Shown here piece after piece: positions 1 to 8,447 of a stretch of DNA of 64,000 nt. The notes beneath the pieces are model-generated. The model saw only the letters and a list, made by a program, of their open reading frames with translations, did not search any database and was not told where the DNA came from. Location: NCBI GenBank assembly GCA_002438785.1, contig DJQS01000008.1:1-64000 (forward strand). Direction: 5' to 3'. This stretch comes from Caryophanales bacterium UBA6380 (lineage in GTDB: Bacteria; Bacillota_I; Bacilli_A; RFN20; CAG-826). Position numbers and translations under genes: made by a program. Each line of letters starts with the position of its first letter. Positions within the stretch are counted from its first letter, which is position 1.

Positions 1-47
1 AATTTACTTTAAGAATTCACAAAAAATCGATTTTGAGAAAATAATAC

Positions 48-76
48 TTGATTAAGATAAGGCTTTTTATTATAAT
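48..76 (+). promoter_or_regulatory. Promoter of the tRNA cluster
   Basis: TTGATT at 48-53, a 17-base spacer, and a perfect TATAAT at 71-76. The predicted transcript start lies about 20 bases before the first tRNA. This is the only strong promoter seen ahead of the five-tRNA cluster. The rest of positions 1-106 shows no gene. Confidence 0.8.
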
Positions 77-106
77 AAACAAGCATTGACTGATAGGTTA
101 ATGAAT

Positions 107-180
107 GGGTCCATAGTTAAGTGGGATAACGTTAGCTTTGCAAGCTTAAGTTCGGAGTTCGATTCTCCGTGGATCCACCA
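107..180 (+). tRNA. tRNA-Ala (TGC)
   Basis: A full cloverleaf folds. The acceptor GGGTCCA pairs with TGGATCC and includes the G3:U70 wobble that marks alanine tRNAs. The anticodon loop is TTTGCAA, giving anticodon TGC, and CCA is encoded. One T-T mismatch sits in the anticodon stem. First gene of the cluster. Confidence 0.9.
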
Positions 181-187
181 TATTTAT

Positions 188-264
188 GGCAGCGTAGCTC
201 AGCTGGTTAGAGCAATCGGCTCATACCCGGTGCGTCGAGGGTTCGAATCCCCCCGCTGCTACCA
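188..264 (+). tRNA. tRNA-Met (elongator, CAT)
   Basis: Cloverleaf with anticodon loop CTCATAC and encoded CCA. The acceptor GGCAGCG pairs with CGCTGCT. The body closely resembles the Bacillus elongator Met tRNA, including the G1-U72 pair, and differs from the initiator gene at 487. Confidence 0.85.
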
Positions 265-304
265 GAAATATTTATGACTATCAATCAAATCGTATTCGAT
301 TTGC

Positions 305-381
305 GGACCATTAGCGCAATTGGTTAGAGCAAACCGCTCATAACGGTTAGGTTCTGGGTTCAAGTCCTAGATGGTCCACCA
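305..381 (+). tRNA. tRNA-Ile2 (CAT, probable lysidine tRNA)
   Basis: Cloverleaf with anticodon loop CTCATAA, acceptor GGACCAT/ATGGTCC and encoded CCA. The GGACC acceptor and overall body match the minor isoleucine tRNA. In that tRNA TilS converts C34 to lysidine so that AUA is read. The assignment as Ile rather than Met rests on similarity of the body. Confidence 0.8.
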
Positions 382-384
382 TTA

Positions 385-476
385 GGAGAAATACCCAAGT
401 TGGCTGAAGGGGTCGGTCTTGAAAACCGATAGTCGATGCAAGTCGAGCGAGGGTTCGAATCCCTCTTTCTCCGCCA
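385..476 (+). tRNA. tRNA-Ser (TGA)
   Basis: A class II tRNA of 92 bases with a long variable arm. Acceptor GGAGAAA/TTTCTCC, discriminator G, encoded CCA. The anticodon loop CTTGAAA gives TGA. Confidence 0.92.
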
Positions 477-486
477 CTTATTATAT

Positions 487-563
487 CGCAAGGTAGAGCA
501 GCTTGGTAGCTCGTCGGGCCCATAACCCGGAGGTCGGTGGTTCAAATCCATCCCTTGCAACCA
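487..563 (+). tRNA. tRNA-fMet (initiator, CAT)
   Basis: The anticodon loop is CCCATAA between GGG and CCC pairs. The first acceptor position is an unpaired C1-A72 (CGCAAGG/CCTTGCA). Both are hallmarks of the initiator tRNA. Last gene of the cluster; CCA is encoded. Confidence 0.92.
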
Positions 564-574
564 AATGACTATAT

Positions 575-603
575 AAACTACACTTAAAAGTGTAGTTTTT
601 TAT
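575..603 (+). terminator. Terminator of the tRNA cluster
   Basis: Inverted repeat AAACTACACTT / AGTGTAGTTT with a short A-rich loop, followed by a T run. Confidence 0.85.
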
Positions 604-655
604 TAGAAATTATAATTTTTCATTATAAAAATATGTTAATTATTAAATAATAATT

Positions 656-671
656 TATAATAATTAAGAGG
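656..671 (+). promoter_or_regulatory. Probable -10 box and ribosome site of cdaA
   Basis: TATAAT at 656-661 is followed within a few bases by the Shine-Dalgarno AGAGG. No convincing -35 hexamer is seen. The mRNA leader would be very short. Confidence 0.5.
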
Positions 672-679
672 TATAAATA

Positions 680-1477
680 ATGTTTTATATTGGCAGTTTA
701 ATTACGGATTATTCAATTTTAAATTTATTTGATTTTATTCTTAGTTTTTTATTAGTTTTATTACTTAATTTATTTATATTTTATTTTGTTAAACGAAGAT
801 TAGTAATTTTAATTATTTCATCACTTAGTTTAACATTTTTAATATTTTCTTTATTTGGATTAAATTTAGCATCTACGATATGTTTAGGTGTTTTATTACT
901 TATTTCACTATTTATTTTGATTGTAAATATGGCTGAAGTACGTTCTATTTTTGTAAATGTTGCTAAGCAGAAAAAAAGTAATTTATTTAATAAGAAAAAC
1001 CAAGAAGTTGAAAAGATTTTTGATCATGATAGCTTATATAAAACAATCAATGAAACTGTATTATATTTAAGTAAAAATAAAATTGGTGCGTTAATGACTT
1101 TTGAAAGAAAAGACCAATTAAAATCTATTATGAAAAATGGTACATATCTTTATGCTCCTGTTACTTATGAATTGCTAATTACAATTTTTTATCCAGGAAC
1201 TAGGCTTCATGATGGAGCAGTAGTTATCAAAGGTGATACGATTATTGCTGCAAGTGTTTATTACACCCCTACAACTAAACCATTAACTGGAAAATATGGA
1301 TCAAGACATCGTGCCGCACTTGGAATTAGTGAAGTAAGTGATGCTATTACTGTTGTTGTAAGTGAAGAAACAGGCCGTATTTCAATTGCTTATAATGGAA
1401 ATTTAGAGAGTTATGCCCCTGATAATTTTTATAAAGCATTTGAAAATATTATGAATGAAACAGATACTAATGATTAA
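680..1477 (+). CDS. cdaA: Diadenylate cyclase CdaA
   Basis: Membrane-bound enzyme that makes the second messenger c-di-AMP from two ATP. Three hydrophobic segments fill roughly residues 5-85, followed by a DisA_N/DAC domain. The catalytic motifs are intact: DGA at 178-180 and RHR at 209-211. The length (265 residues) is normal for CdaA. The start is supported by AGAGG upstream. In most Firmicutes cdaA is followed by cdaR (YbbR) and glmM. Here neither follows; a NUDIX hydrolase gene starts five bases after the stop. c-di-AMP usually controls potassium and osmotic balance. Confidence 0.93.
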   Translation: MFYIGSLITDYSILNLFDFILSFLLVLLLNLFIFYFVKRRLVILIISSLSLTFLIFSLFGLNLASTICLGVLLLISLFILIVNMAEVRSIFVNVAKQKKSNLFNKKNQEVEKIFDHDSLYKTINETVLYLSKNKIGALMTFERKDQLKSIMKNGTYLYAPVTYELLITIFYPGTRLHDGAVVIKGDTIIAASVYYTPTTKPLTGKYGSRHRAALGISEVSDAITVVVSEETGRISIAYNGNLESYAPDNFYKAFENIMNETDTND

Positions 1478-1482
1478 AGAAT

Positions 1483-2115
1483 ATGGAAGAAAATAAATAT
1501 CAAGAATTTTATAATTATATAATTAAGATGTTATCCATCGCGAAAATTGGTTTAGTATTTTCAAAAGATGAATATGCTTTAACAAATTATAAACAAATTG
1601 AAGACCTATCTATCAAAATGCTAGAGAACTTTGAACATTTAAGGTTTGATAGACACAATTATTTTCAAAGAAATATTTATCCTACTCCTAATATATCTGT
1701 AAGAGTAGCAATTTTTAATAAAAATGGTGAAATTTTGCTAGTAAGAGAAGTTATTGACCATGGGTACTCTTTACCTGGAGGATGGTGCGATTTATATGAT
1801 TCTCCTCGTGAAAGTATTGAAAATGAATGTATACAAGAAGCAGGAGTATTAGTTAAAGATATAGAGTTTTTAGGATTATTCAATAGAACACCTTTTAAGC
1901 AAGAAGTTGGTGCGATGGAACGAAAAACAGTGCCAGAGTATTTATTGCTCGTTAAAGCTAAACTTGCTTCCAAATTTAATGAACATGAATACGAAACTGA
2001 TGATGTGAAATTTTTTAATCCTAATACCTTACCAAAGATGTCTAGTAAAATTAGTTATGAAGAATGGTGTAAATTAATTCAATGTGCGATCAATAATGAT
2101 AAAATAATAGAGTAA
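1483..2115 (+). CDS. NUDIX hydrolase with N-terminal accessory domain
   Basis: An N-terminal helical region (about residues 1-65) matches the Nudix_N_2 type seen in Bacillus YjhB-like proteins. It is followed by a NUDIX fold. The NUDIX box begins at Gly100 and is degenerate: the first Glu position is Asp, RE is NE, and the metal-binding core reads QEAGV. The expected activity is hydrolysis of a nucleoside diphosphate linked to another group; the substrate cannot be read from sequence. It starts just after cdaA with no clear ribosome site, so translation is probably coupled. Same operon as cdaA and deoD. Confidence 0.8.
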   Translation: MEENKYQEFYNYIIKMLSIAKIGLVFSKDEYALTNYKQIEDLSIKMLENFEHLRFDRHNYFQRNIYPTPNISVRVAIFNKNGEILLVREVIDHGYSLPGGWCDLYDSPRESIENECIQEAGVLVKDIEFLGLFNRTPFKQEVGAMERKTVPEYLLLVKAKLASKFNEHEYETDDVKFFNPNTLPKMSSKISYEEWCKLIQCAINNDKIIE

Positions 2116-2129
2116 AGGAGGTATAATTT

Positions 2130-2840
2130 ATGTCTACTCATATTAATAAAGATGCAGTTTTTGCAAAAACAGTTTTAATGCCTGGCGATCCTTTAAGGGC
2201 TAGATATATTGCTGAGCATTTTTTAAAAGATTATAAGGAAGTTAGTTCTGTTAGGGGTATTTTAGCTTTTACTGGAAAAACTGAAGAGGGTAAAGAAATT
2301 AGCGTTATGGCTAGTGGAATGGGCATTCCTTCTATTGGAATTTATTCTTATGAATTATTTAGTGAATATGGTGTCGAAAATATTATACGAATTGGAACTT
2401 GCGGTGGTTATCAAAAAGAAGTTCATGTCGGAGATGTTATATTAGCTACTAGTGCTTCAAGTAATTCCAATTATGCATCACAATTTGATTTAAAAGGTGG
2501 TGTATTAGCTCCATGTAGCGATTTTAATTTGTTATTAAAAGCTTATGAAAATAGTAAAAAATTAGGTTTAAATGTTCACGTTGGTCCTATTTTTAGCAGT
2601 GATATTTTCTATGATGCTGATAAAGATTATTATAAGAAATGGATGAATTTAGGTGTTCTTGGTGTTGAAATGGAATCTTATGGTTTATTTATTAATGCTA
2701 TGAGATTACATAAAAAAGCACTTTGCATATTAACTGTTAGTGATACATTTGTTAATAAAGATGAAAGAGAATTAACTCAAAAAGAGCGTCAAGAGGGTTT
2801 AAATAAGATGTTTAAACTTGCTTTGACATTAGCTGAATAG
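2130..2840 (+). CDS. deoD: Purine nucleoside phosphorylase DeoD
   Basis: Cleaves purine (deoxy)nucleosides with phosphate to the base and (deoxy)ribose-1-phosphate in purine salvage. The 236-residue length is typical of the hexameric family. The phosphate-binding GDPLRA motif is near the N-terminus, the nucleoside-contacting EMES motif lies in the C-terminal half, and the catalytic Asp205 is in VSDTF. A strong AAAGGAGGT site precedes the ATG. It may act downstream of the nucleic-acid scavenging system proposed for 35131-51253. Confidence 0.95.
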   Translation: MSTHINKDAVFAKTVLMPGDPLRARYIAEHFLKDYKEVSSVRGILAFTGKTEEGKEISVMASGMGIPSIGIYSYELFSEYGVENIIRIGTCGGYQKEVHVGDVILATSASSNSNYASQFDLKGGVLAPCSDFNLLLKAYENSKKLGLNVHVGPIFSSDIFYDADKDYYKKWMNLGVLGVEMESYGLFINAMRLHKKALCILTVSDTFVNKDERELTQKERQEGLNKMFKLALTLAE

Positions 2841-2844
2841 AATA

Positions 2845-3474
2845 ATGATTTTTTTAAATAGTGGTTTTACATATTTATTTTTTATTTTATTAATTTTTTT
2901 ACTATTAGTTATAATTTTTTTACTATTTCTTCCGTTATATAATTATTTATTTAGTAAAAAGAATTTTAAAAATAAAATATATAAAATAATTTATCATTAT
3001 GCTTTAATTAATGATTTTTATCTTATAAATAATTTAGAGTTAGTTAAGGATGAGGAGGTAAAAGCTGTTATTGATCATGTTTTGTTTTCTAATAAATATA
3101 TTTATGTAATTAAAAGTAAATATTATGATGATGTAATTGATGGAAAAAAAGAAGATAAAATTTGGATTAGTTATGATAAAAAATGTCGAAAAGAAGAGAT
3201 TTTTAATCCACTTTTGCTTAATAAAGAAAGATGTGATCGTTTTAGCTTATACAAGCATTTAGATAGAACTTTTTTTATTTCTATTGTAGTTGTAAATAAT
3301 AATATAAAATTAAAAAACCTTTCAGAACTCAACTCTTTTAATTCATATATATGTAAAATAAAAGATTTAAAAAAACTTATTAAAAGTATTGAAAAAAGAA
3401 ACGTTTCAAAATTCAATACTGATAGTTTAGATAAAGAAGTTAAAGATATCGCAAAAGAAATTGGGAGATTATAA
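2845..3474 (+). CDS. Membrane-anchored NERD-like protein
   Basis: One or two hydrophobic segments (about residues 5-35) are followed by a cytoplasmic-looking domain. The stretch around residues 76-105 has AVIDHVLFS, IYVIKSKYY and a later Trp, resembling the NERD (nuclease-related) fold. In that fold Asp and the E/S-x-K are nuclease-like positions. The C-terminal third is Lys-rich. It starts four bases after deoD without its own ribosome site, so it is probably coupled. Function unknown; the NERD call is by pattern only. Confidence 0.55.
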   Translation: MIFLNSGFTYLFFILLIFLLLVIIFLLFLPLYNYLFSKKNFKNKIYKIIYHYALINDFYLINNLELVKDEEVKAVIDHVLFSNKYIYVIKSKYYDDVIDGKKEDKIWISYDKKCRKEEIFNPLLLNKERCDRFSLYKHLDRTFFISIVVVNNNIKLKNLSELNSFNSYICKIKDLKKLIKSIEKRNVSKFNTDSLDKEVKDIAKEIGRL

Positions 3475-4659
3475 ATGAATTTTAATAAAAAAGCTTATAA
3501 AGATTTCAAAGATAAATCACCTATTATGTTACAACTAGGATTGATTTTAATTTTATTTTTTGTTTTAGTTTATGTAATTTTTTATTTATTTAATGATTAT
3601 ATATCATCATTTTTAATAAGTAGTTTAATGTATGGTGGTATTTTATCAATTATTTTAATTGTTTGTTTTTTTGCTTTAATATTAGGATTTATATCCCCAC
3701 TGATATATAGTTATTTTGCAAGTAATAATGTATTAGATGGCAAAATGAAAGAAAATGTAACGATTAAAAATTTTTTCAGAACATATAAAATTGGTTCAAC
3801 ATTTCCTTTAAAAGGTCAATTAAAATTGTTTACTAACTTACTTTTTACTTTTTTAATTTATTTATGTTTTATTTTTATAACTTCATTAATAACATTTTCA
3901 ATTATGTATCAATTTAATGCTTTAAGTTTAGCAACAAATGTTAATGAAATAATTAAATTTATAAATGATTTTTATTATCAAAGTGAAATAGGAAATACTG
4001 ATGGGATGACGAACGCTTTAAGTAATATTACATCTTTCCTTAATAATCAAGATAAAATGTATCCTTTTATGTATCCAATTACTTTTATTAATTTCTTTGC
4101 TATTTTATTTAGTTTATATTTTTTCATACATCAAATTAATCTTGGCACTTTTAGATATTACATCGCTTCTTCTTTTGGTGGTGTAAATGCGAAATATTCA
4201 AATTTAATTTTTAAACAAGGTATAAAAAATATTCGAAAAGAATTTTATAAAGATTATTATGATACGTTATATCCTTTACTAATTATATTTATATTAGTAT
4301 TTACACTTAGTTATTTTTCTTTATATTTTGTTAAAAATATAACTCAAAACGGACTTTATATATTAAGTTCAACATCAATTTTAATTACACTATCTATATT
4401 AATTTTATTAATGCCGATATCGTTTAATCATTTTACTTTTTTATGGAATAAATACAATCATAATTTCGTTACTACTTTCATTAGCTTGGCTAATGAAAGT
4501 TTAACGCAAATGAAAGAGACCTATAACAATTTCGATAACGAAAAAAAAGAACAATTAAAAAAAGCTGAGGACAATTTAAATAAAATAAAAGATCAACTTA
4601 AAAATAATCATTCTGATAAGGATGAATCAGATGATTCTAAAGATGATCAAACTAAATAA
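3475..4659 (+). CDS. Polytopic membrane protein, unknown
   Basis: The start codon follows the previous stop directly, so the two proteins are translationally linked and may act together. There are six hydrophobic blocks, at about residues 16-38, 45-82, 112-145, 195-224, 266-288 and 295-320. A highly charged Lys/Asp/Glu tail (about 345-394) is predicted to be helical or disordered. I recognise no family. Last gene of the cdaA run before a strong terminator. Confidence 0.7.
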   Translation: MNFNKKAYKDFKDKSPIMLQLGLILILFFVLVYVIFYLFNDYISSFLISSLMYGGILSIILIVCFFALILGFISPLIYSYFASNNVLDGKMKENVTIKNFFRTYKIGSTFPLKGQLKLFTNLLFTFLIYLCFIFITSLITFSIMYQFNALSLATNVNEIIKFINDFYYQSEIGNTDGMTNALSNITSFLNNQDKMYPFMYPITFINFFAILFSLYFFIHQINLGTFRYYIASSFGGVNAKYSNLIFKQGIKNIRKEFYKDYYDTLYPLLIIFILVFTLSYFSLYFVKNITQNGLYILSSTSILITLSILILLMPISFNHFTFLWNKYNHNFVTTFISLANESLTQMKETYNNFDNEKKEQLKKAEDNLNKIKDQLKNNHSDKDESDDSKDDQTK

Positions 4660-4689
4660 ATCATTTATTAATTTATTATATAAAAAAAT

Positions 4690-4725
4690 AGTCTTAAATA
4701 TGATATAGTATTTAAGGCTTTTTTA
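4690..4725 (+). terminator. Terminator of the cdaA-deoD run
   Basis: Inverted repeat AGTCTTAAATA / TATTTAAGGCT (one G-T pair), then TTTTTT. Confidence 0.85.
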
Positions 4726-4750
4726 TTAATTAGATTTGATGTTAAAGCAA

Positions 4751-4776
4751 TAAAAAAACATCGATAAATCGATGTT
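4751..4776 (-). terminator. Terminator of tRNA-Gly (minus strand)
   Basis: The perfect inverted repeat AACATCGAT / ATCGATGTT is followed on the minus strand by a T run (seen as A7 on the plus strand). Confidence 0.8.
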
Positions 4777-4787
4777 AGATACACGTC

Positions 4788-4861
4788 TGGAGCAAGTGAC
4801 GGGAATCGAACCCGCATATTAACCTTGGCAAGGTTACGTTCTACCACTGAACTACACCTGC
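4788..4861 (-). tRNA. tRNA-Gly (GCC)
   Basis: Read on the minus strand it folds into a 74-base cloverleaf. Acceptor GCAGGTG pairs with CACTTGC, discriminator T, encoded CCA. The anticodon loop TTGCCAA gives GCC. Confidence 0.92.
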
Positions 4862-4871
4862 GTGCTAAATT

Positions 4872-4900
4872 ATTATACGAAAATGCATTATTAATTGCAA
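4872..4900 (-). promoter_or_regulatory. Promoter of tRNA-Gly (minus strand)
   Basis: On the minus strand TTGCAA (4900-4895) and a perfect TATAAT (4877-4872) are separated by 17 bases. The start of transcription falls just before the tRNA. It lies back-to-back with gltX. Confidence 0.75.
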
Positions 4901-4916
4901 TAGGAGAATTTAAAAA

Positions 4917-6587
4917 ATGAACGATTTAAATGAATTAGCTAACCTTATATTTCCTAATGTTACAAGAACTATTGAAGACTTAGAAAAATTATATCCTGAA
5001 AGAAATTTAAAAGAAGGAGCTAAAGTTACTAGGTTTGCTCCTTCACCAACTGGATTTTTACATACAGGAAGTTTATTTACCTCTCTTGTAGCTTACAAGG
5101 TTGCACATGATTCAGATGGTGTTTTTTATATCCGTTTAGAAGATACGGATACAAAAAGAGAAATCATAGGTAGTGGTGAACATTTAATTAAACAACTATA
5201 TATGTTTAATATTATTCCTAATGAAGGGTATTTAGGTGATGAAGAAACTGGAAAATATGGTCCATATAAACAAAGCTCTCGTAAAGAAATTTATGAAATT
5301 GTTATTAAAGAAATGATTAAAAAAGGAATAGCGTATCCTTGTTTTGCTAGCGAAGAAGAATTAACTAAATTAAGAAACGAACAAACTGCTAATAAAGAAA
5401 TTACTGGATATTATGGAAAATATGCTATTTATCGTAATTTAGATGTTGCAACTGCGATTCAAATGATTAAAGATGGCAAGCCTTATGTTATTAGATTTAA
5501 AAGCTCTGGAAATCATCTAAACAAAATCAAAGTTCATGACGAAATTCGTGGTGATTTAGAATTATCACAAAATGATCAGGATATAGTAATTATGAAAAGT
5601 GATGGATTACCTACATATCATTTTGCCCATATTTGTGATGACCATTTCATGAGAACAAATTTAGTTACACGTGGTGAAGAATGGTTATCTTCTTTACCAA
5701 TTCACTTAGAAATTTTTAAAGCTTTAGGATTTAAAGCACCAAAGTATGCTCATTTACCAGTCATTATGAAATTAGATAACGGAAATAGAAGAAAACTCTC
5801 TAAAAGAAAAGACGCTGAAGCTAGTGTAGATTACTTTATAAAGCAAGGATATGAACCTAATGCTTTACTTGTCTATTTAATGACTATTGCAAACTCAAAT
5901 TATGAAGATTTTATTGTTCAAAGCAAAGATTATAATTTAGACCATTTTAAATTTAGTTTAAAAAAGATGAGTTTAGATGGTGCACTTTTTGATATTGGTA
6001 AATTGAATTTTTATTCTAAAGAAATTTTGTCTAAGATGAGTAAAGAAGAAATTTCTAATAAAGCCTTTGAATGGGCACAAATCTATGATCCATGTTTTGC
6101 TTCATTTATAAAAAAGGATTATGAAAGATTTTTAGCAATTATGAATATTGAAAGAGAAAAGAAAAATCCAAGAAAAGATTATGCTAAGTATAGTGATATA
6201 TTTCCTTTAATTAAATTTTTTGATTATGATTTCTATAAAGAAATTATTAATAAAAAAGAATATACTTTAAATAGTAAAATTTCTTTAGAAATTATAAAAA
6301 CCTTTCTAAAATCATATGAAAATTCTAATTTTATAAATTATGAATTTGAAAATGATTGGTTTAATAATATTAAAGATGTCGCTAAAAGAATAGGATTTTG
6401 TGTTGATAATAAATTATATAAGGAACATCCTTTAGACTATGTTGGCAATGTAAATGATGCCTGTGAACTATTAAGAATATGCTTAACAGGTAGAAATGTT
6501 ACTCCTAATTTATTTTCAATTATGAAAATATTAAAGCAAAATGAAATTAAAAATAGAATAAATTATTTTGTTAATTTGCTTAAGTAG
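4917..6587 (+). CDS. gltX: Glutamyl-tRNA synthetase
   Basis: Class I aminoacyl-tRNA synthetase charging tRNA-Glu. The HIGH-type motif appears as HTGS (residues 49-52) in FAPSPTGFLHTGS, and the KMSKS-type motif as KLSKR (293-297). At 556 residues it is longer than the usual 470-490; extra length lies in the C-terminal anticodon-binding half. AGGAGA precedes the ATG. In many Bacilli this enzyme also charges tRNA-Gln for later amidation; nothing here decides that. Confidence 0.92.
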   Translation: MNDLNELANLIFPNVTRTIEDLEKLYPERNLKEGAKVTRFAPSPTGFLHTGSLFTSLVAYKVAHDSDGVFYIRLEDTDTKREIIGSGEHLIKQLYMFNIIPNEGYLGDEETGKYGPYKQSSRKEIYEIVIKEMIKKGIAYPCFASEEELTKLRNEQTANKEITGYYGKYAIYRNLDVATAIQMIKDGKPYVIRFKSSGNHLNKIKVHDEIRGDLELSQNDQDIVIMKSDGLPTYHFAHICDDHFMRTNLVTRGEEWLSSLPIHLEIFKALGFKAPKYAHLPVIMKLDNGNRRKLSKRKDAEASVDYFIKQGYEPNALLVYLMTIANSNYEDFIVQSKDYNLDHFKFSLKKMSLDGALFDIGKLNFYSKEILSKMSKEEISNKAFEWAQIYDPCFASFIKKDYERFLAIMNIEREKKNPRKDYAKYSDIFPLIKFFDYDFYKEIINKKEYTLNSKISLEIIKTFLKSYENSNFINYEFENDWFNNIKDVAKRIGFCVDNKLYKEHPLDYVGNVNDACELLRICLTGRNVTPNLFSIMKILKQNEIKNRINYFVNLLK

Positions 6588-6599
6588 TTTGGTGGTTTT

Positions 6600-8282
6600 A
6601 TGAAGAGAAGTTTTACTATTTTATGTTTTAATTTACTCATAACATCCAGTTTATTTGTTAGTGGATGTAATAATTCAAATTATCAAAATTTATGTACGAT
6701 TAATTTTTATGTTGAAAATACTATATATGAGACTAAAAAGATAAATAAAGGTGAAAAATTATCTTATATTGAGGCACCTAAAATTGAAAATAAAGAATTT
6801 AAATATTGGACATTAGATTTAAATAGTAATACTGAATTTAATTTTAATACAATAGTTGAAAATGATTTAAATTTATATGCTTATTATGTTGACTCAGATT
6901 CTAATTATATAAAATTAGAACAAGACGATATCAGATTTACGTATGATGACGTTTATAAATCGCAATATACTGGAGTAATTCCAAGTATCGGTAATCCTAA
7001 TATTATAGTTGTTCCTGTTGAATTTAGTGATCAAACTAGTTATAAATTTAATTCAAAGAATTTAAATACCTTAAATGCCTTATTTAATGGTAATAAAGAA
7101 GATAACACCAATGATTATCGTGAATCAGTACGCAGTTTTTATAAAAAATCTAGTTATGGATTGTTAGACATAAATTTTATTATAAGTGATGTATATAAGC
7201 CAACTATTACAAGTCGAAGTTTTGTAAGTTATGAAAATAGAGAAGATGGTGGGGGCACTTATAAATTAATTGAAGAATTTTATAATGAAGGGACGATAAA
7301 CGACAAAAAAATTAACTTTAATGACTCAATATATGATCTAAATAATGATAAATATGTTGATGGAATATGGTTTGTTTATAACAATATTAGTGAATATGAT
7401 GCACAAAATTATTGGCCATATGTTTATTGGTATTATGGTAATGATTCAACAATAAATATTAGTGCTTATGGTAATTGTAGTGCATATTTTATGTATGAAG
7501 ATAGCTCTATTGGACAAGATTATCACACTTTTGTTCATGAAACAGGCCACATGTTAGGTCTTAATGATTATTATAATAGTAGTATTGATTCACAAATTGG
7601 TGCTTGTGGTGGACTTGATATGATGGATCAAAATATCGGTGATCATGATGCTTTTTCAAAATTTAGCTTAGGATGGACTAGTCCTTATATTGTTAAAGAT
7701 GAGTGTGAAATAACATTAAAACCTTTTTCAACAACAGGTGAATCAATTATAGTTGGTAATGAATTTAACAATAGCGCTTTTTCTGAATATTTTATTATTG
7801 AATTTTACACCCCAACTAATTTAAATGAATTAGATTCTACTAATAAATATCCTAATAGAACTTTATACTATAGCAAAAATGGTGTTCGTATTTTTCATAT
7901 TGACGCTCGTTTAGGAAAATTCAGTAATGAATATAATAGTAGTTTTATGAACGAATTTTTAAATGTTGAAGCTACAAGTATTCCGTCTTTACTAGATACC
8001 AATAATAGATACTTTTATAATCCAGTTGGGGATAATAGTTTAGATTATTCTTATGATGGTAAAACTCCTTTAATTGAATTAGTTACGAAGGGGAACACCC
8101 CTTTAAATAATAAACGTGTTGCTAATGACAATGATTTATTTCATGTTGGAGACGTTTTTAATAAAGTAAATCAATCAAATTTTTTTAATAAAGGATTATT
8201 TAATAATGGTACATCTTTTGACTATAATGTTAGCATTATAGAAATGAATGATAGTTTTGTAAGAATTAAATTTTCTAAATAA
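6600..8282 (+). CDS. Secreted M6-type metalloprotease lipoprotein
   Basis: A lipoprotein signal ends at VSGC (Cys23). Residues about 33-95 form an InlB/Listeria-Bacteroides-type beta repeat (ending in LYAYYV). A zinc protease domain with HETGHMLGLND at 313-323 follows; this is the HExxHxxGxxD signature of immune-inhibitor-A (M6) peptidases. It should be anchored outside the membrane and degrade proteins. It begins 12 bases after gltX with only a weak GGTGG ribosome site. Substrate unknown. Confidence 0.85.
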   Translation: MKRSFTILCFNLLITSSLFVSGCNNSNYQNLCTINFYVENTIYETKKINKGEKLSYIEAPKIENKEFKYWTLDLNSNTEFNFNTIVENDLNLYAYYVDSDSNYIKLEQDDIRFTYDDVYKSQYTGVIPSIGNPNIIVVPVEFSDQTSYKFNSKNLNTLNALFNGNKEDNTNDYRESVRSFYKKSSYGLLDINFIISDVYKPTITSRSFVSYENREDGGGTYKLIEEFYNEGTINDKKINFNDSIYDLNNDKYVDGIWFVYNNISEYDAQNYWPYVYWYYGNDSTINISAYGNCSAYFMYEDSSIGQDYHTFVHETGHMLGLNDYYNSSIDSQIGACGGLDMMDQNIGDHDAFSKFSLGWTSPYIVKDECEITLKPFSTTGESIIVGNEFNNSAFSEYFIIEFYTPTNLNELDSTNKYPNRTLYYSKNGVRIFHIDARLGKFSNEYNSSFMNEFLNVEATSIPSLLDTNNRYFYNPVGDNSLDYSYDGKTPLIELVTKGNTPLNNKRVANDNDLFHVGDVFNKVNQSNFFNKGLFNNGTSFDYNVSIIEMNDSFVRIKFSK

Positions 8283-8310
8283 TTATATTTTAATTTACTA
8301 TTATAAAGAA

Positions 8311-8316
8311 TATAAT
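8311..8316 (+). promoter_or_regulatory. -10 box of tRNA-Glu (CTC)
   Basis: A perfect TATAAT lies ten bases before the tRNA. The -35 region is poor, so the tRNA may also be read through from upstream. Confidence 0.5.
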
Positions 8317-8325
8317 AGTAAACAC

Positions 8326-8402
8326 GGCCTATTGGAGAAGTGGCTTAACTCACTGCCCTCTCAAGGCAGCATTCGTCGGTTCGAATCCGTCATAGGCTAC
8401 CA
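8326..8402 (+). tRNA. tRNA-Glu (CTC)
   Basis: Cloverleaf with acceptor GGCCTAT/ATAGGCT, anticodon loop CTCTCAA (CTC) and encoded CCA. The first 28 bases are identical to the tRNA-Glu(TTC) gene at 23890, so the two look like diverged duplicates. Confidence 0.88.
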
Positions 8403-8414
8403 ATTTAATGAATT

Positions 8415-8447
8415 CCTATAATCACAAGTGTTATAGGTTTTTTTATT
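8415..8447 (+). terminator. Terminator after tRNA-Glu (CTC)
   Basis: CCTATAA / TTATAGG with an inner CAC/GTG extension, followed by TTTTTTT. It overlaps the end of the convergent gene at 8443. Confidence 0.8.

Noticed and set aside
86..560. Short open frames over the tRNA cluster on both strands
   Set aside because: They lie on top of five clear tRNA genes and have no protein likeness.
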